This document shows, in pieces, positions 50,074 through 61,796 of a stretch of 64,000 nucleotides of DNA (its first letter is position 1; every line of letters starts with the position of its first letter). Location: assembly GCF_047495875.1 (NCBI RefSeq), contig NC_092485.1:3978890-4042889 (forward strand), given 5' to 3'. The stretch is from Pithys albifrons albifrons. Taxonomy: Eukaryota; Chordata; Aves; Passeriformes; Thamnophilidae. The notes beneath the pieces were generated by a model, which worked only from the letters and a program-made list of their open reading frames with translations, had not been told where the DNA came from and did not search any database. A program made the position numbers and the translations under genes.

Positions 50074-50472
50074 GCAGGGCTGCATGTCTGGCTCTGCTTT
50101 TCCATGTCCTTTTTCTGTTCTCCTCCAGTTGCAGGGCTGCATGTCTGGCTCTGCTTTTCCATGTCCTTTTCCCATTCTCCTCCAGTTGCAGGGCTGCATG
50201 TCTGGCTCTGCTTTTCCATGTCCTTTTTCTGTTCTCCTCCAGTTGCAGGGCTGCATGTCTGGCTCTGCTTTTCCATGTCCTTTTCCCATTCTCCTCTAGT
50301 TGCAAGGTTGCATGTCTGGCTCTGCTTTTCCATGTCCTTTTCCCATTCTCCTCTAGTTGCAGAGCTGCATGTCTGGCTGTGCTTTTCCATGTCCTTTTCC
50401 CGTTCTCCTCCAGTTGCAGAGCTGCATGTCTGGCTCTGCTTTTCCATGTCCTTTTCCCATTCTCCTCCAGTT
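50074..50472. repeat. 57-bp minisatellite, seven indel-free copies
   Basis: Seven tandem units of exactly 57 bases start at 50074, 50131, 50188, 50245, 50302, 50359 and 50416. They differ by only a few substitutions and no insertion or deletion. Two variants of the unit's third quarter (cctttttctgtt and ccttttcccatt) alternate in copies 1-4, so the array probably grew by duplicating a two-unit block. Each unit contains gcttttccatgtcc, a pyrimidine tract and (c/t)ag, resembling a 3' splice site on the + strand. Because 57 is divisible by three and several frames of the unit lack stops, frames remain open across the array on both strands. Confidence 0.97.
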
Positions 50473-52383
50473 CTCCCCTCTGAGGGGCTGCCAGCATGAC
50501 ATGGTGGCATTGCCTGGCTCCTGGCAGCCTCGAGCCACCACGGCCCCAGCTGGAGGGGGGAGATTAGAGCCGAGGCCGTCTGGGCTGGCAGATGCTGTGG
50601 TAGCTGATCTTCTGGCTTTAGTGCTCTGCTGTGAACCTTCACAGCCATTCCTTCAGATTTTTCCAGGGGTCACGTTGATAATGAAGGGATTAATTTAATT
50701 CCCCCCGCCTTCACCCCAAGCTTCTGCTGCAGCTGGTGTGTGCCTGCTCATCTGTTGGTGTTTTCATTGGCATCATTCAGTCTCTGGCTGGTGTTGGAGC
50801 TCGTGAAGTCCTTGGGTTGTGGTTCTCCCACTGAACTGGATGCTCTGAGGTGCAGCCACACCTCCCACTCCTCCCACGGCCACTGGCTTGGGAAGGAATA
50901 AAATATTTGCAAAACCTAATAATAATGGAAAGTATTTTGACTTTGATGGGGTGGTCCAGTTCAAAAATTGTCTATCTCCCCCTGGCAACATGTATTTTTA
51001 TTCCAATTTTTGCAACAGTGTGGAATTTGTGTAGGACTGGTCTCCCCTGCTATTGCTGTGGTGCCAGTCACAGGAACTCAGCATGTAATGGAGCTCCCAG
51101 TGTGTGAGGGTAACATGACCCCTTGGAGAAGCTGCTGGGCTCTGACCCCTTCACCACTGACATCAGCCAGGGCCTTTTGGGGTGTGTCTGAAAACAGGGA
51201 GCCTGCCTGTGAAGGTAGGGCTGGGTGTCTGGGCTGGAGCATCAGGGTGGGCTGATCCACACCTTCCTCCTCAGAGGGGTCTGCGTGGCAGAAGGGACCA
51301 CTCTGCCCACTGTGCCCAGCGTGGGATGATGCACAGCCTCAGCATGGGGTGGGTTGGGCTGTTTCTGAGCTTGGTGCTGAGGGCAGGTGCGGGACATGAT
51401 GGATTTTGGATGGCACTGCTGCTGTTTGGGCTCCCCACACCCTGCAGGGCATCCCCTCGATGCCCTTGGCCACCCCTGACAGGCCTTGCTGTGAGACTGG
51501 AGCACAAGACCCTGCCCTGTGGGGCTGGGGGTGATGCCCCATGAATGGATCCACTTGAGCACAGCTTTCCCTGCCAGTCTGTGGGTCCATCCCCTGCCCC
51601 AGGGAGGGAGGGCACGTTCCCACGCTGCTCTGGGAAAGGCAATGTATGTCTCCTTTGAAGGAGAGGGTGGCTGGTAACTGAGAAGCACATTAGTATTGCT
51701 GGCTGCAGCTTTCCTGCCTCTGACAAGCTCTTGTCGGTGGGTGGCTGCGTTTTTTTTCTAAATTCTATCCCAAACCTGTTTCAGATTAAAAACAAACGCT
51801 GTTGCATATCAGTTTGTCAGTCACTCTAGACCTAATCTCCAAACATAATCTTTTGTCAGCCCTCCTTTCCCCCCCAGGATGGGCAATAATTGTTTCAAGA
51901 CATGTCAGCCTTTGTGTAAAATGAGTTTTGTGTTTTCTTGAGGCTCATGTAGAAAGGAAAAATTGTGGTTTATTTCTTGAAGGGAAAGAAAAGAGATACA
52001 GAGCAAGTATTGACTGCAGGGAGGGAAGATGAGGGGATGGTTTGGCTGTGCCTCTGGCAGCCCTGTGGTGCTGGGGAGGATTTACCTCTTGGTGTGGGGC
52101 AGCTTGGGATGGTGGCACAGCTGTGTCCAGGCAGGTTCAGGTGAGCAGCCCCTCTTGGGGAGAGGGGAGGGACCTGCTTCCTCTTACTCCTGTCTGAACA
52201 ACAAGGTCCATTTCCCAGCAGTCCTGGAAAATAAACCCTTCCACTGATTTTTGATATATTTTGATTAAATATTAATCTACCCCTTGGCTCCCTTCACTTT
52301 ATTCCCTACAGGAATATCTGCATCTCGGTGCCCAGGAGGCTCCTCTTTGTGTGTCTCTGCTGGCACACACTGCCAGGTGTGCT

Positions 52384-52440
52384 TTTCACATGTGTACATG
52401 TTTTTCATATGTGTACATGTTGTTCACATGTGTACATGGT
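52384..52440. repeat. Short tandem repeat, three 19-bp units
   Basis: Three copies of a unit containing ca(c/t)atgtgtacatg start at 52387, 52406 and 52425 (period 19). Two of them contain the palindromic E-box CACATGTG. It is a small minisatellite in the PLXNA2 intron. Confidence 0.85.
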
Positions 52441-53581
52441 GTAGGACATGTCATAGCCCAGAGCAACATCACGTCTGTGCTCTTGATTCCTCTGCTCTGT
52501 GGCCAGAAGCAGAGCAGGGTTAAGGCTGGGGGTCTGTGCTCACAGGGACTGCCCTGCACTGCTCTCCTGAGCCCCGGGAGCAGATGGAAATGCCTCTTGG
52601 GAAGGTGTTTTAATTAAAAAAAAACATGTTTTTTTTATCTGAGTGTTGCTATGGTGAAGGAGCTTTTTAAATGGGGTTGAATACCAGAACTTTAAAGGAG
52701 TTTTTTTCCAAGTATAAGAAGTAAGTTTAGGAAAGGAGAGCTTGTTTAATTAAAAGTAGCTCAGATCTGCAGCTCCTGTATTTTTTTGAGAGCCTTCTCC
52801 CCATCACCTCCATCTGCATGTGGGGATGTGTGTGCTCCTGGCTGTTCCCATGTGCCAGGCAGATAAATATTGCATATGTGCTCCAGTACGAGACAGTTAC
52901 CCCAGGGCTGTCACGTTCTTACCTGGCTCTGCTGTTTCTGCTGACTTTGCCCATGAAAGGGAGATTGACAGTGCTGGGAATTGGCCACCAGTCCCAGGAG
53001 AAACCAGTTTGTAGGTTCTTCTGGCAGGCCAAGCATCTGGGACACATCAGCTCACAAACGTGGTAACAGCTTATAAGGGAATTGTGGTTTGGATTACAGC
53101 AAAATCCCAGAATGAGCAAATCCCTGTTTAATCTGGAGGGCTCTGTCAGCCTGAGTGGGGTTTCTAAATGGAAAAGAGAGTTGGCAGAAGTTTCTTGTGT
53201 CCTCGGGGAAGTTTCTCCCAATTCACATCCCGTTTGAATAATAAAGTAAAATATATCAGGGGTCTCTCTGTCCTTATCTCTCCCTGCATTTGCCTTTCCT
53301 GGTGGTGTTGCTCAGTTCTGGAGCCTTTTTCTGCTGGTTATAAACAAGGTTTGAAACATTAAATTCAAGGTTTGGTTTCCACCAGCAGGTCTGAGGGTCA
53401 GGAGTGAGAACCAGAGCATTCAGGTGCATCTGCCACAGCCCTGGATTTCAACTCCCCCTTAAATCAAGCGTTGGAGCTCTAATGCTCTCCTGAAATTGCC
53501 AACTGGACTGTTAAATAGCTGCCGTTTGGGCTGTGAGGAGGAGATATTTTTAATGCATGGACTTGCTCTGTTGGATTTTAG

Positions 53582-53744
53582 CTGATGTTTGGTAGTGCCA
53601 GGAGAAAAGCAGCACATTTTACCTTCCTGCACCTTCACCTCCAAGAGCTCTACATTAATCTGGCCTAAGCAGATAAATGGGATGTGGGAGAGACAAGTTG
53701 GCCTGGTGTTGCTGATGGTGATGGGAGCAGGGGGCATCCTCCAG
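53582..53744 (+). other. Candidate cassette exon with duplicated donor
   Basis: A weak-to-moderate acceptor (cttgctctgttggattttag, ending at 53581) is followed after 163 bases by CCAG|GTGAGA. A 19-base duplication places a second identical donor at 53764-53765. A downstream exon following this pattern would have two alternative ends 19 bases apart. One frame is open through the segment, but I recognise no protein in it. It is most likely non-coding intron. The donor match is the main reason for listing it. Confidence 0.18.
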
Positions 53745-53776
53745 GTGAGACGCAGCCCTCCAGGTGAGACGCAGCC
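53739..53776. repeat. 19-bp perfect tandem duplication
   Basis: The word ctccaggtgagacgcagcc occurs twice in direct succession (53739-53757 and 53758-53776). It contains CAGGTGAG, which is both a strong splice-donor sequence and a CAGGTG E-box. Confidence 0.95.
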
Positions 53777-56560
53777 CAGGGAACCTCTACTCTCTTTTAC
53801 CATCCTTGGGCATTCCCTCTGAGTCTCAGTGGCCAGCAAACCCTAGACCTGGTCTGCTGAGGGCTGTGACCCTGTGCTAGCACAGACAGCACACAGAGTC
53901 ATCATCCCCAGCTCTGGTGAGACCACTTGAATGCGAAACCCCACAGGACCCCTTTTAACACGTCCCCAGTAGCTTTAAATATGGTACCTGCCAGAAACTG
54001 GCAGTTTGGATGCTCTAAACAAATTATTTCCCCTGCCCAGGCACTGCTGAAGCTCTTTGTGTGCCTCAGAGCTGACATGGAGCCAGAGGAACCCCAAATG
54101 GGAGCGAGCAGACAGCCTAACTTCCTGGATTTTGCTGCCTGCTCTCATCTGCACTATTCAAAACCATGGGGGGATGTGATTTGCATTCTTTATGGCCAAG
54201 CAAAAGGCACTGTGGGATCTCTGATCCGCTTTGGGGGGAGATTACATGAGATTGCAGAGAGACAGGCAGGGAAATTGCTCAAAATTGCACCTATCATACC
54301 AAGTGTGTGTTCGTGCTCGTACCGAGGCGTGAAGGGTCTCAGTGCTCCTCACCAGAGAGCAGGGGAGGGGGCTTGCAGCAGGTGAGGGACAAGTGGGAGG
54401 TGGGTTTCTGCATGAAAGGTGTGCCCAGGAGAAGGGGCTGTGTGATCCAGGGATGCTCAAGGTGAAAGTGCCCCATCAGAGGGGAGTTATTTTGAGCAGG
54501 AGGCGGTGAAACAAAATTCCAGGGAGTATCATTTTCTGGGGAAAGGAATTGCAGAGGAAGGTGGAACATGGACAGATGGGATTTGGCTGCCTAAATCTTT
54601 AAGGAAAATCAGTCTGGAAGCACGTTGGATTCTGCTGTCAGATGCTTTACCTCACATCCCAATTAACACAAGCAAACACAGGCACTGTGTTGAGTGCAGG
54701 ATACAAGTGCTGATAATTATACACCAACACCCAGGTCTGTTCCAGCCACTCCTGAGAGTGGGAGCACAGGAGACACAAAGTGTGCTGGAGTCAATTGAAA
54801 AAATGTTTTGATGAATTTATTAAAGAGGTGTTGGATTCTCTCTGTCAGCAGGTGGGTTCCAGTCCCTCTGCCCATGGGGACACAGTGCCACCACCAATGT
54901 GCCACAGCATCCTGGTCAGCCCCTGCCTGTGCTGTCCTCCTGCTCAAGTCTTGCTTGGGAATGCCTCCCCCACCCCTAAACTCTTTGCTGGGAGCTCTCC
55001 TGTTGTTGCTGATGCCCAAGATGGTCTGTTTGAAACTTGGCATCATTGTTGAAGCCACGTCTGTAGCGTGGGCTCGTGGTGGAGGCAGGTGCCATGTTGT
55101 GGCTTAGCAGAACTGGGCGTTGGGCTGGAGCAAGTAGTGGAGGCTGAGCCCTGAGGAGCTGCTCTGTGCTGTAGGGGCTGCTCAGTGTCCCTTCGTGTGA
55201 CACCCCACCCCGGGAGGGGACAGGTTTTGGCTGGGTCCACCTTGGCCCCAGGGTCTCCTGCACATGTGCCTGGCTCACAGAGCTCCAATTCCAGCCTCAC
55301 ATATCCTGAGCCCCCTAAATGGTTTCCAGCAGCATCAACAACAGGATAGAGAGATGATAACACAGCAGCTCTTCAGGCTGGGAAAAGCCAGCAGAGCTGA
55401 TCTGACCTGCTGAAACAGCACCTGGGTCACAATCAGGGAGTGCACTACACTTTGGCTCTCTCCTGTTTCCTGCTCAGTTTGTTTTTATTGGATTGGCCTT
55501 CCTGGCTTTAGAGCTGCAGGTTCCTCCCTGCATCTCCCAACTGCTCTACAACTTCATGGAAGAAACATCAGAGCCTGACCAGTCCCACTTTACTTTTAAA
55601 ATGCATTCATTGCAAGGAACTGCAGTTTTACTAGAGCATAAAAAGCACCTGTGTGAGCTCTTCTTTCTTGCTTCCTTTTGCCTCCTTCTACTCAAGCTTT
55701 TTGCTCAGATATCAGCAGGGACCTGGGTATTATTTATTTATACTGCAGTAATACAGAGCAAGTCCCTCCACCACTGTGCTGGCTATTCCCTGTACACAGC
55801 CCCAAAGAGCAGGTACCAGGATGGAAAGGAGGGGGAACTTTATGTCCATTTTGCAGCTGAAAAGGAGGACACAGTGACGTGCCCAAAGGCACACAAAGAT
55901 TGCCGGAGCTGGGTTAGGAGGTCATTGCCCCCAGCTTGTCTCCTGCTCCAGGGGGAAGGCTGTCATGGTCCAGAGGTCCCCTCCCCACCCCTGACAAACC
56001 CTGTGTCCTTGACTCGTGGCCAAAGGTCTTAATATGAACCCATCTCAAAATCATATGGGCTGCCAAACCACTGTCAGAGAAGCAGCATCTTCCAGTCTAG
56101 ACTGGACTGGAGCCAGTGGCTCCTGGGCAAGGGCTTTGTATCACAATCCAGCACCCCACTCTCCTCTGGCACCGCAGCTGCTGCTGCAGGGATGTTTCTG
56201 CAGATTCCCACAGAATGGTGCCTTCTCCAGAAACTTTCCTGGCTGTCTTCACCACAGGAATCCAGATGGCTATTTTTCATTTTTCACACAATCTGGTCAC
56301 GCCAGGCTCAGCTGGAGCTGAGCACAGCTCCGTGTGGAAAGGCTGGCAAACCTCTGCTCACATCAGGCAGGACTGAGGAACTTTGTGGGATTTGGATGCC
56401 TTCTGGATGCTGCAGAGAACTTTACCCTGAAGCTGCAGGCCAAGCTGTGAGTCAGGATTAGCATCACATAACAGCAGCAGGTTGTTTCATGCCAGTTTTC
56501 AGTGTTCAAGTAATATAAACCCAGTGGAGTTGTTTTAACCTGAAAGCAGTTCAGCATCTG

Positions 56561-56710
56561 GACTCCCCATCCCTGGAAGTTCAAGACCAGGCTGGATGGG
56601 GCTCTGAGTAACCTGGTTTAATGGAGGGTTCCCTCCTCATGGCAGGGAGTAGGAACAAGATGATCTTTAAGGTCCCTTCCAATCCAAACCATTCTGGGAT
56701 TCTGTGATCT
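56561..56710 (+). mobile_element. CR1 retrotransposon fragment (3' end, sense)
   Basis: 'ccccatccctggaagttcaa', 'gaccaggctggatggggctc', 'gatgatctttaaggtccctt' and 'ccaatccaaaccattctggg' followed by 'attctgtgat' mark a sense CR1 3' end, 5'-truncated. Confidence 0.9.
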
Positions 56711-58239
56711 GTGGCAAAGATGACTTTGGCATAAATGCATGATGGAAAATGGTTGGAGTCACTGGTTGGATGTGGGCAAAGCTGGAGTGAGCAGACAGAA
56801 CATCCTGTGCAGTTTCTGGACCTGCTCCCAAAGCCTTCTCCCTATGTACAGGCAGGAGTGTGCAGAGTGGGTGCCAACCACAACTGCCCTCAAGCTCTGG
56901 GTCCTCTTGATGCTGCCCAGGGGAGCAAGACATGATAAGACAGGATCTACCCTGCCAAACCACCACGCTGCTTTGATTTCTCCAATAAAGGAGTGCATCA
57001 TGCTTTGGGCTAATGACACCTTTCACCTCCCCCTGTCCCTGCTTCTGCCCTTTGTAATCAACAGCCCTCCATGGAATGGGGCACGTTGCCTCCCTCCCGA
57101 AGGGATAATTGAAAAAGTCACAGAGACATAAATAATTAAGGCTCGTTGTGGTGCACCAGGAGCATCCTCCCAGGTGTCCTGTCGGAGTGGTTTAGTGCAG
57201 CTGATGGATAGGTGGTTGCCTTGATCGATGTCCCCAGCTCAGGGACGCTCGTGATAAAGTGACAGAGCTGCTCTCGGTGGATCAAGTCCAGTCCGTAGGC
57301 AAAGGCTGTGTGTTGGTGTCTACAGTCAAACTGTGAAGGTGCAGGGGAGTCCTGAGCAGGCATTAAAGATTCTGTCTGCTTGCTCTGGAAGGAGGAGATG
57401 GTCTCTCTGCTCCGCTCTCCTCTTCCCATCCAGCAGTGGGATGTCTCCTCTCAGCTGGCTGGTTTCCACTGTTGCTTCACAGCTTAAAACCTCAGAGACC
57501 ACTTATGGCTCTTTGAGGATGGCAATGTTTTGGATAATCAAGGCAAAAGGGAGGCTGTGTTACCTGACTTTTGAACAGGCAATGGAAGTGAAGAAGCTTT
57601 TATCTGAAAGAGAACAGCCAAGCCTGTGCTGGATCTGGGCTGTCAGCACGTCTTCCTCCATGCCCCTGGCATTGCCTCCCATATGACTTCTCTAAGTTGG
57701 GCACACAGATCGTGAGCCCCTGAGCAAGAGACGGATCAGAAATCACGTGACAACCAAAGACACAGCCTTTGGATGAAGCCTGGATCAATTGTGAAGGCTT
57801 TAGCTCTTCACTGTGTAAAACATCCAGAGCAAATGTAGAGTGACAGGAAAGGGGTCAGTGGTCTGGGTCACCACTGAGGTGCTGGAGGAGATAATCAGAC
57901 CCTTTTCCTTCCAGTTCAGCAGCTGCCAAAAACACGGGAGCGCCTTACAAAAGTGTGGAGCCCAGCCAAGCAGAAGCACTCAGCAGCCACACAGAGAGGC
58001 CAGGGATGGCTGTGGTGGAGGAGCCTGGTGTCCCTGCCCTGGAGTGCCACTGTGGAGCTCAGCCCTCTCCACTTTGCTCTCCCCCTCAGAGCAATGATGA
58101 TTGGCATTTGCAAGTGGGAGCGTGCAATGCATGTGTTGCCCTCCATCACCTGGGAGGTGGCAAACATTTCCTCCTGGGATGCTTTAGGAAAGTGTTTTGC
58201 AGTCCCTGGGGGACTCAAGGGCATGTTGAAGCCGCCAAC

Positions 58240-58720
58240 TTGGATTAGTGTTGCTGTTAATAAAACTAAAGAGCATATATGCTCCATATGGGGCTGGGCA
58301 AAGCCATAAAATGAGGTTTAAGAAAAAGCCACATGACATCAGACCCCACTAACCCCACTCTGAGGTGTTTCTGTCTGCAGGTCTCACAAGGACCATATTT
58401 GTACTTTGCTGCTGTTTAGTTCAAATCTTCCTCCCCAAATAAGGCTTTGCTGGTGATTGCATCTCCAAAAAAGGCTCCCTGCCAGGGATATTTTGACAGA
58501 AAGTGTGATAAAATATAATACAGCTGATACCGTCCCCTCTGCAATTTATGAGGAATTTTGTGGCCTAGGGGGATTAATTCTATATCATGTTTCGGCACAT
58601 AGTATGGATTGTCTCCTCTTGCTTGCTGTTTCTTTGCATACATAATGAGCAAACCCTCGTATGAATTTTCTTGTATCTGAAAAAATTTTGTGGCTGGGTT
58701 TGAGCTAATCAAGTTTCCAT
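58240..58720. promoter_or_regulatory. AT-rich unique block with palindrome, possible regulatory element
   Basis: A long repeat-free AT-rich stretch contains the perfect 14-base palindrome gagcatatatgctc (58271-58284), gctgttaataaaac, ggattaattctatatcatg and catacataatgag. Its texture differs from the adjacent CR1-bearing intron and resembles deeply conserved non-coding DNA. A minus-strand frame across it begins at TTG and has no recognised domain. Confidence 0.27.
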
Positions 58721-59559
58721 CTTCAGTATCTTTCCCTCAGCTTGTCCCCAGATGATCTCAGGGAGCCCCAGTTATCCCAACTTTCTCAAAAGCACAAAAT
58801 AAAATGTTTTCTGTGAAAGTTGTGATTACTCTTGACAACTCAGTGGCTTTTTGGAATTGGGAAACCACAAAAACATTCCCAGGCTCCCCAGTTCAGCCCC
58901 AGATCGCTGTTTCTCTGTGTCTTCCTTGTCACTGACAGCCCTGCAGAGTGGGTGGGAATGGTGGGAGTGAAAGCAAGATGCTGATTTAGGTGGGGTTTAG
59001 AGACATCCAGACAATTTGGAAGCGGAAATCAATGGGATTTGTGCATTTTTGGAAATCTGTCTTTGCTGCTCACCCAGCGTGTGTGTGAATGATCAACAAC
59101 TTGAGACGGGAGATTTGTTCCCCGCTCCCTCTCCCTGTCAGCTTTTATTTGCCTCCTCTTGCCCTTACACACAATCCATAAGCCCTCCTCTTTTGCATGA
59201 TTGTCTCAATTTGCATTTCCAGCAGATCCACTGACATTTGGCTGGACTCTGGGTGAAACACTCCTTGAAATTAGCCTGCACGTTGAGTTTGTTCTGGGAA
59301 GATAAGAAGGGAAGTGGCAGGGGGGGCCTGGGGGGAATTAGGCATGTGAGGCTGCACTGTGAAACTACCCCCAAGAGGCAGACTCAGGGCCAGCAATATT
59401 TCTCTGGGATTTGTTTTGGAAGCAGAATCTTTTACCGTGGGCAATAGACTTGTCTCCCTCACCCCACTGGCTTTCAATCCCAGCACAAGCCCATCTGAGG
59501 AAGCCAAAGGATAAATTGTGTGTTCACTTGCTCTAAAGTTGTTCCGTGGTGCTGGCAAG

Positions 59560-59680
59560 AGGATAGCGAAGAGGAATTTTAATTTCATGCTGGGTAAGAA
59601 GAGCACACGCAACAGTAGCAGCCGTATGGATTTTCATATGAATAGTGGTACAGTATTCATAACAGGGTAGCAGTGTTGGC
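59560..59680. promoter_or_regulatory. Possible intronic regulatory element
   Basis: The block contains ggaattttaatttcatgctgg, the 10-base palindrome ttcatatgaa and the related words gtacagtattcataac. There is no repeat similarity. It is listed as a candidate conserved element by composition only. Confidence 0.18.
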
Positions 59681-60179
59681 CTGCAGGTTTGCATTCTTCT
59701 CCTCTCTGTGCTGTTTTCACATCTCCTTTGCTGTCCACCCATCCTCGCACTTGCTGAAATGGAAAGTATGTCCTTGCCAGATGGATGTGCAAAGTGACGA
59801 GCCTGTTTCTCAGTTATGCTGCAATTGGCTTCAGAGACCTTTTGTTGCTTTAATTTCTGTGCAATCCAAGTGCAAGTCTGTTTTGCCTGTTTTTAGCCTG
59901 GTGCCTCCCTTGCTCAGCTTTGCAGGGCTCTAAGCAAGAGCAGTTTTCACATAGCAGAGCCCATTAATGCTGCTCTCTCTCAAGAACACTCTAAACCAAC
60001 ATGACTTAAATGGCTTGTTTGGTAGGAAGGAAGGTCCTGGGAATGGATGAGCTGTGTGGGATCACACAACAGGTATGGCTGGTGCATTGCAGCCCTTTCT
60101 CCCTCTGAGTGCTGCTGATCTCTTTAGTCTTCACCCAAGAGCTGAAGTCACCTCAGCAGCAAAGAATGTGGTTTGTAAA

Positions 60180-60420
60180 ATAATCCGTGTCACGCTTTAT
60201 TTGGGAGGTGTTTGTTTTGTTTGATTTTACAAATTTTTATGTATTTGTGAGGGATGGAGCCTGTAGTGATTTTTCTTGAGGTTGCTGATCTAATACATTC
60301 TCCACAGCCATAAAATATGCTTTAAATGAACTTACCCTAATAACATCTGTGAGGAGCACTGCTTTGCTCGTTTCCATGCTAAACTGGTCATTAATGCATC
60401 GGCACATCCCGGAGTGTCTG
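60180..60420. promoter_or_regulatory. Possible intronic regulatory element
   Basis: This repeat-free block has cgctttatttggg, gtttgttttgtttgattt (forkhead-like TGTTT words), catgctaaactgg and ggtcattaatgcatcgg (homeodomain/POU-like). It lies between unique DNA and the CR1 copy at 60.9 kb. It may be a conserved non-coding element; nothing here proves it. Confidence 0.2.
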
Positions 60421-60910
60421 TCAAACCCAATCAGTTTTGCCAGGTAGAAGAGGTGGATAAATCTGCCTACCTACAGATGCTGCTCTTTCTAATATCTCTG
60501 CGTGGTAGGAAAATGCAGGAGCTGGGGAAATCCCTTTCCTGGCTGCTGAAGAGGTGATATGTGCAACAGGAGACAAGCAGAGAAACACGCAGGAGTTGTC
60601 AGTGCAGAGCGAGCCGGACACTGAGATTAGGAAACATGGCTGGAGGGAGAGTTTGCAGCAATGCAAGTGATTTTCTTTCCCATCCTTGTCTTCTCCCTTT
60701 GACAACTGCTGGCAGCACGCTGAGCTGAGGCCCAGCAGTGCCAGAACTGTTCCTTGCATTCCTTGCCAGCTGGTGTGAGAGCTGGAGAAACCCGTTAGAG
60801 TCACCAGGTGGACTTTGCTCTGCCATCGTTTGCAGTCCTGGGTTTGTCAGGGTACATCGTCCACTCCAGCCCCACAGTGTGCCTCGCTTTGCTCTTGTTA
60901 GGTGAGGTGT

Positions 60911-61124
60911 TGGATAGGTTGGATATTAGGAAAAAATTCTTCACTGAGAGAGTGGTAAACATTGGAACAAGCTGCCCAGGGAAGTGGTGGAATCACCATC
61001 CCTGGAGGTGTTCAGAGAATGAGCAGACATGGCGTTTTGCACTATGATTTAGTGGGCAAAGGGAGTTGGTTAAAGGTTGAACTTGATGACCTTGGAGGTC
61101 TTTTCCAACCTTAGTGATTCAATA
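60911..61124 (+). mobile_element. CR1 retrotransposon fragment (3' end, sense)
   Basis: 'ggataggttggatattagga', 'attcttcactgagagagtgg', 'gctgcccagggaagtggtgg', 'accatccctggaggtgttca' and 'gatgaccttggaggtctttt' followed by 'ccaacc' identify a sense CR1 end. It belongs to the same subfamily as the antisense copy at 36.7 kb. Confidence 0.92.
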
Positions 61125-61796
61125 TTCCCCCAGCTGAGGGGGGATGGCAGCTTTGGCCGTGGCCTCCCACCTCCAGGCTCGCCCTGGTGACGGATGTGTC
61201 CCAGCAGCGAAGTGACACGCTCGAGGCGTTGAGGTTTAATGGGTTCCTTCATGGCTGCAGATTGATACAGCTGGGGAGCACATTAAAGAGTTCAGCAGCA
61301 AAGCAGACTCATAATTAATAAAATACAGATTTTCATTTGAAATCATTGCCCAAAATAGCTCACTAATGGAGGGAGAGCTGGCTGTGGAGTTACTGTGCCA
61401 AGTCTGCCCCTCCTGCTGGCATGACTGGGGCATGTCCCTTCAGCCAAGGGACTAAGGGCTGAGTTCCAGCACCCTCCAGGCACCTGTCAAGGTGGGTCAG
61501 CCCAGCAGAGCCATGGCAGAGCAGGGGGCATCACCAGCTCTGAGCTCTACAGAGGACCTGCCTGTCTGGATAAGTCTAGCCAAACCCACAAGCCTGTGAG
61601 ATCAGACTTTTCTCACCCAAACAAGTTAAAACAGTTTGAAGATGGTGAACTTACAGTCAGCTTAAATCAAACAAGTCCATGAGCTGCTCCACTTCCTCTG
61701 CTGAGATGGTGAGTTCCACTGAGGGTTGGTGGGTTCTTTTCCAGAATCTCTCTGAGAAGTGTTCTTATGGTGTGATTACCCTAATGGTATGTCCAG

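Noticed and set aside
58416..58712. 98-codon minus-strand frame that looks protein-like in composition
   Set aside because: It begins at TTG, and the first in-frame ATG is about residue 24. No family is recognised; the underlying DNA is better explained as a regulatory candidate.
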